A stretch of DNA of 64,000 nucleotides, from the NCBI RefSeq assembly GCF_030944625.1, contig NZ_JAUSXY010000001.1, positions 2,232,001 through 2,296,000 on the forward strand, in the 5' to 3' direction. The position numbers and the translations under genes are program-made. Origin of the DNA: Arthrobacter sp. SLBN-112 (GTDB taxonomy: Bacteria > Actinomycetota > Actinomycetes > Actinomycetales > Micrococcaceae). The stretch's first letter is position 1. The number at the start of each line of letters is the position of its first letter. Under the pieces are notes generated by a model. It saw nothing but the letters and a program-made list of their open reading frames with translations, was not told the DNA's origin and searched no databases. Shown here piece by piece: positions 51,374-62,275 of the stretch.

Positions 51374-53044
51374 TTAGCCCTCGGCGCTGCCGGGCTGGTT
51401 GCCCTTGTCCGCGGCGGCAACCACTTCGCCGTTGCGGCGGCGCGTGCGGGTCCTGGGGCGGCGGGTGCGCGACGGCTGGTCGCCGTCGGTTGTGGGGGCG
51501 GCGGCTTCGGCGGCAGGCGCGGCGGAGTCGGAGGTACGACGACGGCGCTCACCCGAGCGGGCGGAGTCCCGGCCGCCTGTCTTGCCGGCGTCGTCCTTGC
51601 CTCGTCCCCGTCCGTCCCGGTCGCGTGAACGGGAAGCGTCGCGGCCGCCGCGGCTGTTCTTCTTGCCGGTTTCACCCAGGTCCTCAAGCACCTCGGCGTC
51701 AACGCCGGCCAGGGTCCGCTTGTCACGCGGAAGGCGGCCCTTGGTTCCTTCGGGGATGTCAAGGTCGGTGTAGAGGTGCGGCGAAGAGGAATAGGTTTCC
51801 ACCGGTTCGGGGACACTCAGGCCCAGGGCCTTGTTGATCAGCGCCCAGCGCGGCATGTCGTCCCAGTCAACGAACGTGACGGCGGTGCCCTTGTTGCCGG
51901 CGCGGCCGGTGCGGCCCACCCGGTGCAGGTAGATCTTTTCGTCCTCGACGCACTGGTAGTTGATCACGTGGGTGACATCGTCCACGTCGATGCCGCGGGC
52001 GGCAACGTCGGTTGCCACCAGCACATCCACCTTGTTGTTGCGGAATGCCCGGAGTGCCTGCTCACGGGCGCCCTGGCCCAGGTCGCCGTGGATTGCTGCG
52101 GCCGCGAAGCCGCGGTCCACCAGTTCCTCGGCCACCTTGGCAGCGGTGCGCTTGGTCTTGGTGAAGATGATGGTCCGGCCGCGCCCGCGTGCCTGCAGGA
52201 TACGGGCCACGACTTCGGTCTTGTCCATGCTATGTGCACGGTAGATGAGCTGGCGGATGTCCCGCTTGGTCAGGCCCTCATCCTCGGGATCTGCGGCGCG
52301 GATGTGCGTGGGCTGGGTCATGTAGCGGCGTGCCATCGCGATGACGGGGCCGGGCATCGTCGCCGAGAACAGGAGTGTCTGGCGGACGGCCGGGGTTCCG
52401 GCGATGAGAGTCTCAACGTCTGGCAGGAAGCCAAGGTCCAGCATTTCGTCGGCTTCGTCCAGCACCACGAGCTTCACGTTCTTCAGGCTCAGGTGCTTCT
52501 GCTTATACAGGTCGATCAGGCGCCCGGGGGTGCCCACCACTACCTCGACGCCCTGCTTCAACGCTTCCACCTGCGGCTCGTAGGCACGGCCGCCGTAGAT
52601 GGTGGTGATCCGGGCGTTGCGCTTGCGGGACGCCGTCTGGAGGTCGTTCGCCACCTGAACGGCCAGTTCACGGGTGGGGACAATGACCAGGGCCTGCGGG
52701 GCGCCGGGCACGGCCAACTTGGCGTAGCCGGGATCGTCCTGGCCGATGACCCGCTGCAGCGCCGGAATGCCGAAGCCCAGGGTCTTGCCGGTACCGGTCT
52801 TGGCCTGGCCAATGATGTCGTGCCCGGCCAGGGCCACCGGCAAGGTCATGGCCTGGATGGGGAAGGGGTGCGTGATCCCGGCGTCGGCCAGGGACTCCAC
52901 GATGTCTTCACGGACGTTGTAGTCGGCAAAAGACTTCTCCGCGATCTCATGCGGTGTCTCGTCCGAGATGATGGTCTCTTCCGGCTCGATGGTCTCGGTG
53001 CCGGACGCATCGGTCAGGAGTTGGTGGGTATGCAATTCACTCAC
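51374..53044 (-). CDS. DEAD-box ATP-dependent RNA helicase
   Basis: This 556-residue RNA helicase shows the Q motif (FPIQAMTLPVALAG), motif I AKTGTGKT, Ia PTRELAVQ, motif II VLDEADEMLDLG, motif III FSATMP, and motif VI HRVGRTGRAG. The last 130 residues are low complexity, alternating Arg, Asp, Lys and Ala/Pro blocks, likely a disordered RNA-binding tail. It resembles RhlE/DeaD-type helicases used in cold adaptation and ribosome assembly. A 291-base non-coding gap upstream, with a TAGACT box near 53280 on this strand, suggests a 5' leader of about 220 nt. Confidence 0.94.
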   Translation of the reverse strand: MSELHTHQLLTDASGTETIEPEETIISDETPHEIAEKSFADYNVREDIVESLADAGITHPFPIQAMTLPVALAGHDIIGQAKTGTGKTLGFGIPALQRVIGQDDPGYAKLAVPGAPQALVIVPTRELAVQVANDLQTASRKRNARITTIYGGRAYEPQVEALKQGVEVVVGTPGRLIDLYKQKHLSLKNVKLVVLDEADEMLDLGFLPDVETLIAGTPAVRQTLLFSATMPGPVIAMARRYMTQPTHIRAADPEDEGLTKRDIRQLIYRAHSMDKTEVVARILQARGRGRTIIFTKTKRTAAKVAEELVDRGFAAAAIHGDLGQGAREQALRAFRNNKVDVLVATDVAARGIDVDDVTHVINYQCVEDEKIYLHRVGRTGRAGNKGTAVTFVDWDDMPRWALINKALGLSVPEPVETYSSSPHLYTDLDIPEGTKGRLPRDKRTLAGVDAEVLEDLGETGKKNSRGGRDASRSRDRDGRGRGKDDAGKTGGRDSARSGERRRRTSDSAAPAAEAAAPTTDGDQPSRTRRPRTRTRRRNGEVVAAADKGNQPGSAEG

Positions 53045-53335
53045 GGGGAGTTTCCTTATTCATTTGGGCAATGGCGCAGCCTGCTCGACGGGCCGGCCAG
53101 TCCTGGCCGTTCCGGAGCACGCTCGGGCGCGCAAGCAAATCCAGTGGAAGCCGATCGCGGGCTATCTAATGCTGGCACTGGTGACCAACGGGCAAATCTC
53201 AAGATCGCGTAGGGGCGGGCTTGTTGGTTTCAAATCAAGGAAATCAACGACCGGGCATCCATTTCTACCTTCCCAGTCTAGCCGTACAGGGGCGGAAACG
53301 CGGTTTCGGTCCGCCCTGCCGCGTCCGCCGGGCCC
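53045..53335 (-). promoter_or_regulatory. Long leader/promoter region of helicase gene
   Basis: No gene fits this 291-base gap. On the minus strand TAGACT (near 53280) could be a -10 box, leaving a leader of roughly 220 nt, as in cold-regulated helicase mRNAs. An imperfect hairpin around 53290-53317 could terminate the RNB gene. Confidence 0.35.
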
Positions 53336-54848
53336 TCAGGAGACGAGTTCGAAGTGGATTTGCCGGGTGGTGATGTCGGAGGACATCAGCCGGACCCGGA
53401 CCTTGGTGCCGGATACCAGTTCGCCGGCGCAGCGGGCCGTGACAGCCGGTTCGGCGATCTGGATGATCCCGGAACTGCCGTTGCCGTTGCCGATTTTTCC
53501 GGCCCCGTTGCCGTTCCCGTTCTTGGCAGCCCCGTTGCCATTACCGTTTCCGTTTTGCGGCTTGGACCCGGAAATGACGATCGCGTCGAACTCCTGCCCG
53601 ATGTGGTTCACCAGGAGCGCCGCTTCCACCGTATCGAGCGCCATCCGCTCCATCCGCGACGCAAGCTGGTCGGAACCGGCCATTATTCCCGGGAGCAGCG
53701 GCAGCGCCTCACGTGCCCAGCCGGGAACATCCCCGCCGTTGCTGAGGGCCTCGCAGATCACCAGCACGAAGCGGTCAACCAGCCGGCGCAGCGGTGCGGT
53801 GGTGTGGGCATAGGCGGCGCCGATGGCGGACTGGATACCGTCTTCCGGGACCGTGCCGTCGAACGCGGTATAGGACGCGCCGCGGAACAGCATCCCTGCC
53901 GAATGCATGATGGCCAGCTGGCGGGGATCGGTGGGATCCAGCGACCGCAGGTACTCGCCGTAGCTGACTTCTCCGTCCCACGGCCTGCCCAGCACTTCGG
54001 TCTGCAGCCGGAAATGCCTCAGCGACCGTTCATCCCGGGGCCGGCATGGTGCGCAGGATGCCCACCTTTCCCTCCAACATGAGGTTGGCGGCAGCCATAC
54101 CCGTCATCAGCGAGATCTGCGCATTCCAATCCTCCACGGGAAGTTGCGGGACCGCATCAATCCGGTAGCCGCCGTCGGGCAACTGCACGATTTCCTGCTC
54201 GGGCATATTGAGGCTGGCGCCCCCGCGTCCCCGCTCCAGCGCAACCCGTTTCCGGCCTACCTCCCGGAGTAGTTCCAGCACCGGGGGAGCCGTGCCGGCG
54301 TCCAGGTCGGTTTGCGCACCCTTGTAACTGAGCTTGTCGCGGCTGCGGATCCGCGCCCGCCGGACGCCAACTGACAAAACTTCCGCGTCGGCGTCGAGCG
54401 TGAAATCCCAGACGAAGGCCGAACACTCCTGGCCCGGAAGCAGGCTCCCGGCACCTTCACTGATTACTTCCGGGTGCAACGGAATACGGCCGTCCGGAGC
54501 GTAGAACGTTTGTCCGCGGCGCCTGGTTTCGGCATCCAGCGCACCTCCCGGTGCAACGAAGGCTGGTACATCGGCAATCGCGTACAGTACGCGGTAGCCG
54601 CTCCCGCCCGGTTCGATGAACACGGCCTGGTCCAGGTCCGTGGACGAGGCCGGGTCAATGGTCACGAACGCGACAGCGGTCAGGTCATAGGCCGGCAGCT
54701 TCAGCGATGCCACGGCGGCGCGTGCGTCTTCCAGGGCCGCTTCCGGATAGGGGCCCGGCAGTTCGAGTTCTGTCCGCAACGAACCCAGAGCCTCTTCCAG
54801 GGCGTTTTGATGGTCGCGGACATTGGGAGCCAACCGATGATGTGACAC
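53336..54848 (-). pseudogene. RNB-domain exoribonuclease (RNase II/R family), frameshifted
   Basis: Two frames together encode one RNB protein of about 503 residues. The catalytic part is in the first frame: PASSTDLDQAVFIEPGGSGY with RVLYAIADVPAFV carries the metal-binding Asp cluster, and YAPDGRIPLHPEVISEGAGS follows. After LRTMPAPG the frame stops, while another frame continues as DERSLRHFRLQTEVLG and AIMHSAGMLFRGASYTAFDG to an Asn/Gly-rich tail. Removing one base in the CCCGGGG at 54034-54040 restores RTMPAPDERSLRHF. I choose the GTG reading MSHHRLAPNV as start, since no Met precedes it in good context. Loss of the C-terminal part would probably harm activity, unless this is a sequence error. 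Confidence 0.85.
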
Positions 54849-54877
54849 AAAAGTCAGCGTAACTCCAAGTCCTGGGA

Positions 54878-55570
54878 TTATGCAGGCCCGGGTGCGGCGG
54901 CGTCCAGCGCGTCGAGCAGGGAAGCGGCAGCGGCCGCGGGATCCGGGGCTTCGGTAACGGCGCGGACCACTACGATCCTGCGGGCACCCGCCTCCGCCAC
55001 CTGGTGCACGTTCCCGTGGTCGATGCCGCCGATGGCGAACCACGGCACCGGGTCTGACGCCTCCATGGAAGCTTGGGCGGCGTACTTCACCAATTCCAGC
55101 CCGACGGCGGTCCGGCCGGGTTTGGTGGGCGTGGCCCAGACGGGGCCCACACAAAAGTAGTCCAGGTGGGAAGGGCCGGCAGCTGCTGTGAGGGCGGCAT
55201 CCACCTGGTCGGGGCTGTGGCTGGAGAGCCCGATGGCTGCGTTGCCGTTGACCAGCGTCCGGGCCGCCGCCAACGGAAGGTCCTTCTGGCCGATGTGGAA
55301 TACCGGTGCCCCGGACAAAACCGCGATGTCCGCGCGGTCATTGACGGCCCACAGCCGCCCATGGCGCACCGCCGTCTCCTTCAAGACCGCCAGCAGGTCC
55401 AGTTCCTCTGCAGCCTCGATGGACTTGTCGCGCAACTGGATGATGTCCACGCCGCCGGCGAACGCGGCATCCACGAACCGGGCAAAGTCGCCGCGGTCCC
55501 GCCGCGCATCCGTGCAGAGGTACAGGCGGGCCGCCTCGAGGGCAGGAACAGATGAGGGGGACATATTCAT
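54878..55570 (-). CDS. thiE: Thiamine-phosphate synthase
   Basis: ThiE joins hydroxymethylpyrimidine diphosphate and the thiazole phosphate to give thiamine phosphate. This 230-residue TIM barrel shows [66 protein letters not shown] and IGGIDHGNV. Two Met codons near the start (55570 and 55564) are both possible. It is divergent from the riboswitch-controlled thiOSG operon, and nothing resembling a riboswitch is seen on its own strand. Confidence 0.94.
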   Translation of the reverse strand: MNMSPSSVPALEAARLYLCTDARRDRGDFARFVDAAFAGGVDIIQLRDKSIEAAEELDLLAVLKETAVRHGRLWAVNDRADIAVLSGAPVFHIGQKDLPLAAARTLVNGNAAIGLSSHSPDQVDAALTAAAGPSHLDYFCVGPVWATPTKPGRTAVGLELVKYAAQASMEASDPVPWFAIGGIDHGNVHQVAEAGARRIVVVRAVTEAPDPAAAAASLLDALDAAAPGPA

Positions 55571-55595
55571 GCCTGCCAGCCTAGTTCCTCTAAAC

Positions 55596-55701
55596 TGGGG
55601 TGGTACTGCGGGAGCCCGCGGCAGCTGTCACAAAGCACCGGGCTGAGAGGGCGTCAGAGCCGACCGCTTGACCTGATCCGGCTAATACCGGCGTAGGGAA
55701 G
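55596..55701 (+). promoter_or_regulatory. TPP riboswitch (THI element)
   Basis: The conserved core of the thiamine pyrophosphate aptamer is present: GGGGTG at the 5' side, GGGCTGAGAGGG (P2/P3 junction), and ACCTGATCCGGCTAATACCG with GCGTAGGGAAGG (P4/P5 and P1 closing). A variable stem lies between. The 3' end runs into GGAAGGA, the Shine-Dalgarno of thiO, so ligand binding probably blocks translation of the operon. Confidence 0.95.
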
Positions 55702-55711
55702 GAACCACACC

Positions 55712-56998
55712 ATGCCTACCGCGAGCAACGCCCTCGCCGGGTCCGCCGGCGATGCCATCCGGGCCGACGTCGCCGTCATCGGCGCGGGAGTGGTGGGACA
55801 CGGAATCGCCTGGGAAATCCAGCGGTCCGGGCGGTCCGTCGTGCTCATCGATGACGCGCCCGGCGCCGGCGCCAGCTGGGCCGCTGCCGGCATGCTGGCC
55901 CCCGTCAGCGAGCTGCATTACCAGGAAGAGGACCTCCTGGACCTCATGACCGAGGCATCATCGCGTTGGCCGGGGTTCGCCGCCGGCGTCGCCACCGCGG
56001 CCGGTGCCGGGACCGGATACCTGACGACGCCGACCTCTCGCCGTGGGCATCGACGCCGCAGACCGGAGGGCATTGATGGACCTGCGTGCCGTCCAGCAGG
56101 CCAACGGCCTTGAAGTCGAACCGCTGACCGTGCGCGAAGCCCGCGGCCGCGAACCACTGCTGAGTCCCGCGATCTCGTGCGCGCTGGACACCCCGGCCGA
56201 CCACCAGGTGGACCCGAGGCGCCTGATAGCGTCCCTGCGCCTGGCCCTCGCCGGAGCGGCGCGCGCAACCCCGGAACTGGCGGTTGCCGGTGCCGGTGAC
56301 GGGTATGCCGTACCGGAACGCGCGGCCGGGCTGCTGTGGGAGGGCGGGGCGGTGGCTGGGGTGCGCCTTGCCGGTGGCGGCACTGTGGTTGCGGGGGAAA
56401 CGGTGGTGGCCAACGGCCTGCACGCAGGATCCCTTGACGGCCTGCCCGATGGCCTTGAACTGCCGCTGCGGCCAGTGCACGGCGACATCCTGCGCCTTTC
56501 CGTGCCGCAGCACCTGCGCCCCCTGGTGACCGCCACGGTGCGCGGGCTTGTCCACGGGATCCCGGTGTACATCGTCCCCCGGCAGGACGGCACAGTGGTC
56601 ATTGGAGCCTCCCAGCGGGAGGACGCGCTCTCCGACGCCGTGAGCGCGGGCAGCGTGTACCAGCTGCTCCGGGACGCCCAGGCGCTGGTTCCCGCCGTCG
56701 CCGAACTCGAACTCCTGGAGTGCACCGCACGGGCCCGGCCCGGGACCCCCGACAATGCACCCTTGCTGGGCCGGGTGGCGGTGTCCCCGGGATCCCGCGA
56801 TCCCGGGGACGGGCACGTCCCGGGGCTCATCATCGCCACCGGGTTCTTCCGGCACGGGGTGCTGCTCACCCCCGCTGCCGCGGCCATCTGCACGGCGTTG
56901 CTCGACGGCGCCGCCGATCCCCGCTGGGCGCCGTTCAGCCCGGACCGTTTTTCCAGGCCGGCGGCTGCCGCCCCAAGCCCCCACATGAAGGAGACAGC

Positions 56999-57002
<4 letters not shown>
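55712..57002 (+). pseudogene. thiO: Glycine oxidase ThiO, frameshifted
   Basis: ThiO is an FAD-dependent oxidase that converts glycine to the imine used for the thiazole of thiamine. The N-terminal frame has the dinucleotide motif AVIGAGVVGHGIAWEIQRSG and GASWAAAGMLAPVSE. It derails after GTGYLTTPT, while a second frame carries VGIDAADRRALMDLRAVQQA to the C-terminus with VIIATGF-type FAD-binding end (GLIIATGFFRHGVLLTPAAA). Removing one base in ACCTCTCG at 56033-56040 restores TTPTLAVGID and about 429 residues. It lies under the TPP riboswitch and overlaps thiS by four bases. A strain without ThiO activity could lack a thiazole nitrogen source, so a sequence error is quite possible. Confidence 0.9.
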
Positions 57003-58055
<1,053 letters not shown>

Positions 58056-58068
58056 GCCCTTAAAGACC

Positions 58069-58102
58069 TGTGGCCACCACCCGCCCGGGTGGTGGCCACA
58101 GC
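58069..58102. terminator. Bidirectional terminator after thiG
   Basis: A perfect 15-bp stem (58069-58083 and 58088-58102) with loop GCCC lies between thiG and the convergent membrane protein gene. Confidence 0.82.
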
Positions 58103-58122
58103 TGTCAGCAGGCAGGAGCCGT

Positions 58123-58425
58123 TCAGCTCCGCAGCACCGCGTTCAGCCGCTCGGTGTCATGGCGCGCACGGGTGCGGCCCAGGTAGACGACGGCGGCGAT
58201 GGCCGCGGCAGTGCCGAGGGCGATGGGCAGGACCCAGGGAAGCCACGTCAGCCCCGGCAGGTAGCCGAAACCGGCCGTCATAAGGATGATCCACGCCAGC
58301 GCGGCAACACCAACGGCGATACCGGCGGGAAGACCCGCACCGTACCTGGCATGGCGTTTGTCATTGGCCCAGACGATGAAACCGGCGGCGAGCGTGGCCA
58401 GCACCACGATGGTCAGCGAAAGCAT
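58123..58425 (-). CDS. Small hypothetical membrane protein
   Basis: This 100-residue protein has three hydrophobic segments (about 2-20, 32-52 and 63-82) and a charged end (GRTRARHDTERLNAVLRS). No family is recognised. Codon bias fits the surroundings. It lies 26 bases after the DUF3107 gene on the same strand and is convergent with thiG. Confidence 0.72.
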   Translation of the reverse strand: MLSLTIVVLATLAAGFIVWANDKRHARYGAGLPAGIAVGVAALAWIILMTAGFGYLPGLTWLPWVLPIALGTAAAIAAVVYLGRTRARHDTERLNAVLRS

Positions 58426-58451
58426 GGATCTCCTTGGAACGGGGGAGCGGC

Positions 58452-58676
58452 CTAGAACTGGCCGAAACCTACGCGGCGAACCTCTTCGGCACCGATTTCC
58501 ACATAAGCCAGTGCGTTGCCGGGAACAATGATCAGGCGTCCCTTGTCATCTTTCAGGCGCAGCTGGGTGCCTCCGTTGATGGCCTCGCCAACAGTCTTGG
58601 CCAGCGTTTCGGAATCCTGGTCTGATTCCAGCACGATTTCGCGGCCAACGTTTTGAACGCCGATCTTAATTTCCAA
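58452..58676 (-). CDS. DUF3107 domain-containing protein
   Basis: This 74-residue actinobacterial protein (MEIKIGVQNVGREIVLESDQ, ending GAEEVRRVGFGQF) is a complete DUF3107 member of unknown function. It is commonly found next to a TetR regulator, a MoeZ-type protein or a DEAD-box helicase, and the first two are adjacent here. The start is TTG after GGGAGG. The preceding TetR gene ends 48 bases upstream. Confidence 0.92.
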   Translation of the reverse strand: MEIKIGVQNVGREIVLESDQDSETLAKTVGEAINGGTQLRLKDDKGRLIIVPGNALAYVEIGAEEVRRVGFGQF

Positions 58677-58724
58677 GGGGGCCTCCCAGCCTTTGAAGTT
58701 CGTCGATGATGTCTTATTTGTAGT

Positions 58725-59408
58725 CTAGGACTCTTTGGGGAAGCGAGAGATTCCGCGCCAAGCTAAACGGTAGATGAGGTCGCTGGCCACGTTGAGGTCC
58801 AGGTTGCCGTCCGTTTCCAGCCAATACCGGGCGCTGACCTGCGCCATCCCGGCCAGGCCGCGGCCCAGGAGTTCCGCCTCCAAGTGGGGGAGCTTGGTGT
58901 CCTCGGCAATGACCCGGGCGATGGCGTCGGCGAAGGTCCGGTTGAACGTCTCCAGCCTGGAGCTGACATCGGGATCGTTGATCAGGTCCGATTCGAACAC
59001 CAGGCGGTGCGCCTGGTCGTCGTTGGCGATGAAGTGGAAGTAGGCGCGCATGACGGCCTGCACGCGCTCGTCGTTGTCAGTGGTGGAGTTCAAGGCGCCG
59101 AGCATCAGCTCGGTCAGTGACGTCAGGTGGCTTTCCAGCAGGGCCAGGTACAGCTCACGCTTGGATGGGAAGTGCTGGTACAGCACGGGCTTGCTCACAT
59201 GGGCAGTCTCTGCAATTTCGTCCATCGCGGCCCCGTGGTAGCCATTGGCAACGAATACTTCCTGGGCGGCGGCAAGCAACTGCGCGCGGCGCTCGTCCCG
59301 GGGCAGCCGGGCGGACCGTTGGCCTGCGGGGCGGGAGGGAGTTTGCGGTTCGGCCGCGGGCGGGCGGTCAGCCCGTGCTTCAGGGACCACAGTTGTCCTT
59401 CTTTCCAT
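58725..59408 (-). CDS. TetR/AcrR family transcriptional regulator
   Basis: This 227-residue regulator has an N-terminal low-complexity extension of about 45 residues rich in Pro, Arg and Ala. The helix-turn-helix follows (RRAQLLAAAQEVFVANGYHG, AAMDEIAETAHVSKPVLYQH, then FPSKRELYLALL). The effector domain is of unknown specificity. I start at MERRTTVV; the longer frame crosses the divergent moeZ promoter. Its target may include itself and moeZ, since a near-palindrome lies between the two genes. Confidence 0.88.
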   Translation of the reverse strand: MERRTTVVPEARADRPPAAEPQTPSRPAGQRSARLPRDERRAQLLAAAQEVFVANGYHGAAMDEIAETAHVSKPVLYQHFPSKRELYLALLESHLTSLTELMLGALNSTTDNDERVQAVMRAYFHFIANDDQAHRLVFESDLINDPDVSSRLETFNRTFADAIARVIAEDTKLPHLEAELLGRGLAGMAQVSARYWLETDGNLDLNVASDLIYRLAWRGISRFPKES

Positions 59409-59432
59409 TGCAGTTACATCCACTTTACTGCG

Positions 59433-59446
59433 GGGTAATATGACCC
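59433..59446. promoter_or_regulatory. Near-palindrome between TetR and moeZ genes
   Basis: GGGTAATATGACCC is an inverted repeat matching at 12 of 14 positions, in the 66-base divergent interval, a plausible TetR-family operator. Confidence 0.3.
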
Positions 59447-59474
59447 GGCGGTATCCCGGGGCATACATTGAAGT

Positions 59475-60674
59475 ATGGCTTCGACGTTCACCGCAAATGT
59501 TTCAACCCATTCCCTGGATCCATTGGTGGAACCAGCTGCCGCCCTGACGCCCGCCGAGGTGGAACGGTACTCCCGGCACCTGATCATCCCCGAGATCGGC
59601 GCACTGGGGCAGCGGCGGCTCAAGAACGCCAAAGTCCTGGTCATCGGCGCCGGCGGGCTAGGTTCGCCCGCGCTGCTGTACCTTGCCGCCGCAGGGGTGG
59701 GTACGCTGGGCATCATTGACGACGACGTGGTGGACCTAAGCAACCTGCAGCGCCAGGTAATCCATGGCGTGGGGGACGTGGGAAGGCCCAAGATCGAGTC
59801 GGCGCGCGATACCATCGCCGCACTCAACCCGCTGGTGGACGTCCGGCTCCACAACGTACGCCTGGATTCGGGCAACGCGCTGGAGCTGTTCGCGGAGTAC
59901 GACCTCATCCTCGACGGCGCGGACAATTTTGCCACCAGGTACCTGGTGAACGATGCAGCCGCCATCCTGGGCAAGCCGTACGTGTGGGGCTCAATTTTCC
60001 GTTTCGACGGCCAGGTGAGCGTTTTTTGGGAGAAGCACGGCCCGACCTACCGCGACCTCTACCCCGAGGCCCCTCCGGCCGGTTCCGTGCCTTCGTGCGG
60101 CGAGGGTGGCGTCTTTGGCATGCTGTGCGCCGCCGTGGGCTCGCTCATGGTGACAGAGGCAGTGAAGCTGATTACCGGCGTCGGACGTTCCCTGCTGGGC
60201 CGCGTGGCCCTGTTCGACGCCCTGGGCGGCAGCTGGCGGGAGATCCGGGTCTCCAAGGACCCCGCGGCGGAGCCCATCACCGAACTCACGGACTACGAGG
60301 CGTTCTGCGGGGTCGCCCCGGCGCCGACGGCAGACACGGAACACACCATCACCGCAACCCAGCTGGCCACCATGCTGGCGTCGCGGAAGGCGGGGCTCAA
60401 GGACTTCGAACTGGTTGATGTGCGGGAAGCCGGCGAGTACGACATCGTCCGGATCGACGGAGCAAAACTCATTCCGCAGGGACGGATCCTGGCGGGGGAG
60501 GCATGGAGAGAACTCCCGCAGGACCGGGACATTGTGTTCCACTGCAAGGCCGGGACGCGCTCAGCCAACGTGCTCGCGGCGGCGCGCCAGGCAGGCTACC
60601 AGCGGGTCAGCCACCTCGAGGGCGGCATCCTGGCGTGGGTGCGCGACGTGGAACCCGAAAAGCCCGTCTACTGA
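59475..60674 (+). CDS. moeZ: Adenylyltransferase/sulfurtransferase MoeZ (ThiF-rhodanese fusion)
   Basis: MoeZ activates the C-terminal glycine of sulfur carrier proteins by adenylation and transfers sulfur from its rhodanese domain. The ThiF/MoeB domain (about residues 25-270) has the nucleotide motif VLVIGAGGLGSPALLYLAAA and the Asp in LILDGADNFATRYLVND. The rhodanese domain (about 290-395) has the active cysteine in VFHCKAGTRSANV. Only one of the cysteines of the E. coli MoeB zinc site is seen (VPSCGEGG), as in other actinobacterial MoeZ. It may serve ThiS encoded nearby as well as molybdopterin or cysteine synthesis carriers. Confidence 0.92.
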   Translation: MASTFTANVSTHSLDPLVEPAAALTPAEVERYSRHLIIPEIGALGQRRLKNAKVLVIGAGGLGSPALLYLAAAGVGTLGIIDDDVVDLSNLQRQVIHGVGDVGRPKIESARDTIAALNPLVDVRLHNVRLDSGNALELFAEYDLILDGADNFATRYLVNDAAAILGKPYVWGSIFRFDGQVSVFWEKHGPTYRDLYPEAPPAGSVPSCGEGGVFGMLCAAVGSLMVTEAVKLITGVGRSLLGRVALFDALGGSWREIRVSKDPAAEPITELTDYEAFCGVAPAPTADTEHTITATQLATMLASRKAGLKDFELVDVREAGEYDIVRIDGAKLIPQGRILAGEAWRELPQDRDIVFHCKAGTRSANVLAAARQAGYQRVSHLEGGILAWVRDVEPEKPVY

Positions 60675-60678
60675 CCGG

Positions 60679-60781
60679 AACGCCCGCTCACTTTTGACAG
60701 CCATTTGAAGAACGCCCGCTCACTCGCTTGAAGGAAGTGAGCGGGCGTTGCCTCAAAAGGGGCAGGAAGTGAGCGGGCGTT
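60679..60781. repeat. Four copies of a 14-bp motif in head-to-tail and inverted order
   Basis: AACGCCCGCTCACT occurs at 60679-60692 and 60711-60724, and its complement AGTGAGCGGGCGTT at 60736-60749 and 60768-60781. Copies 2 and 3 form a 14-bp stem with an 11-base loop. The array fills the gap between convergent moeZ and hemA and probably acts as a bidirectional terminator. Confidence 0.8.
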
Positions 60782-60794
60782 GCCGCGGGGGTTG

Positions 60795-62117
60795 TCAGGC
60801 GGTTTCGCGGCCGGCGTGGTCCACCGGGCATTCGGCTTCGACGGCTGCCGGCGCAGGGGCGGGCTGTTCGACCGTGATGCCGTAGAGCGCCTCCAGGGCG
60901 GCCACGTAGTCATCCTGCTGGCCGTTGGCGGCGAGCTCGCGGGCCCGGACGGTGGGGACGTGCAGCAGCTGCTTGACCATCCGGCGGAGCGCGAACTCGA
61001 CTTCTTCGGCGGCAGCGGTGCAGCCGTGCCGGGCACGGACCTTTTCCATCTCCGCGTCCAGCACGTTCATGGTGTGGCGGCGCAGGGCAACAATGGCGGA
61101 ATCCACCGAACGGGCCTCACGCTCCTGCTCAAACGCCTTGGCGGCGCCGTTGACGATGCCACTTGCCTGGGTCAGCGACTCGGCCTGCTCCTGCGGGGCC
61201 GCGAGGCGCACCGACTCCAGGGTGAGCAGTTCGACGCCGTCCAGTTCGCCGACCGCCGGGTCGAAGTCGTGGGTGAGGGCGAGGTCGATGGCGATCAGGG
61301 GTTGCGGGGAATCCGCGCGGACCTGGGCCAGTTCATCGGCTTCAACCCGGGTGTCCGAACCGCTGCAGCCAATCATGACGTCAGCGGCAGCAACTGCCGG
61401 GCGCAGGGATTCCACGTCCAGGGCCCTGCCGCCGCGTGTTGCCACGAAACCTTCGGCACGCCCGGAGGACGAGTAGACGCTGATGTCCGAGCAGCCGCGT
61501 TCGCGGAGGAGGGCCATGGTGGCGCCCGCGTATGCGCCGGTTCCAAAAACGACCACCTTCTTGGCGGACCAGTCGGGGCTTTCGGAAAGGTCGGTGGCAA
61601 GGTCCAACGCCACGGAGACGATGGAGAGGCCGCGGGAACCCAAGGCGGTCTGGGCGCCGACGTCCTTGGCTGTCTTCGACGCGGCCTGGAAGAGCCGGAC
61701 CAGTCCGGCGCTGGCAGTACCGTCGTGCTGGGCAGTGATCAGGGCGCGCCGGACCTGCCCGGCAATTTCGCGTTCACCGACGACGGCGGAGTCCAGCCCG
61801 GCGCTCACGGCGAACAGGTGCTGGGTTACTTCGGGGCCGGTGCGGGTGCTGAACGAACGCGACACCAGCGGTTCGGCGAGGCCGCTGGCCTCGCTGATCC
61901 GGGATACGAGTGCCGAGCGGGCGGCCTCGACGTCGGCCGCGTTGGCCGCTTCACCATAGATTTCGAAGCGATTGCAGGTGGCCAGGACCACCGCGCCGGC
62001 CACGGCGGGGGATTCGACGAGGGTGGACGCGGCAATCCCTGAGGAACCGTTGCTCAACTGAGCGACGGTTTCGAGGTCGATGTCGGCGTGTGTAGCCACC
62101 AATGAGAAAAGAACCAC
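60795..62117 (-). CDS. hemA: Glutamyl-tRNA reductase
   Basis: HemA reduces glutamyl-tRNA(Glu) to glutamate-1-semialdehyde, the first committed step of C5-pathway tetrapyrrole synthesis. The 440-residue chain shows the catalytic Cys motif [11 protein letters not shown], the NADPH domain [20 protein letters not shown], and the dimerisation helix at the C-terminus with [23 protein letters not shown] sequence. I start at the GTG reading [18 protein letters not shown] because the longer frame adds 50 residues of non-coding character. It is divergent from hemE, 158 bases away, which fits joint control of the haem genes. Confidence 0.95.
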   Translation of the reverse strand: MVLFSLVATHADIDLETVAQLSNGSSGIAASTLVESPAVAGAVVLATCNRFEIYGEAANAADVEAARSALVSRISEASGLAEPLVSRSFSTRTGPEVTQHLFAVSAGLDSAVVGEREIAGQVRRALITAQHDGTASAGLVRLFQAASKTAKDVGAQTALGSRGLSIVSVALDLATDLSESPDWSAKKVVVFGTGAYAGATMALLRERGCSDISVYSSSGRAEGFVATRGGRALDVESLRPAVAAADVMIGCSGSDTRVEADELAQVRADSPQPLIAIDLALTHDFDPAVGELDGVELLTLESVRLAAPQEQAESLTQASGIVNGAAKAFEQEREARSVDSAIVALRRHTMNVLDAEMEKVRARHGCTAAAEEVEFALRRMVKQLLHVPTVRARELAANGQQDDYVAALEALYGITVEQPAPAPAAVEAECPVDHAGRETA

Positions 62118-62275
62118 AGCAGACCAATCATAGCTTTTTCGTTGCCCGGTAGAACAACCGCCGCAAAGGATAGTCGCCACACTGTGTGGTGATCCGGGCC
62201 ACTTCCCGCTGCCGGCGGCTGAAAGCGACAGGTTGTCGTTATCTTTTGGGGCTCTTTTTGGGCACAATCAAAAGC

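Noticed and set aside
53045..53335. Hidden small gene between the RNB and helicase genes
   Set aside because: No open frame here has both a start context and GC-position bias.
60679..60781. Possible CRISPR array
   Set aside because: Repeats are only 14 bp, in mixed orientation, with uneven 11-20 base gaps and no cas genes.
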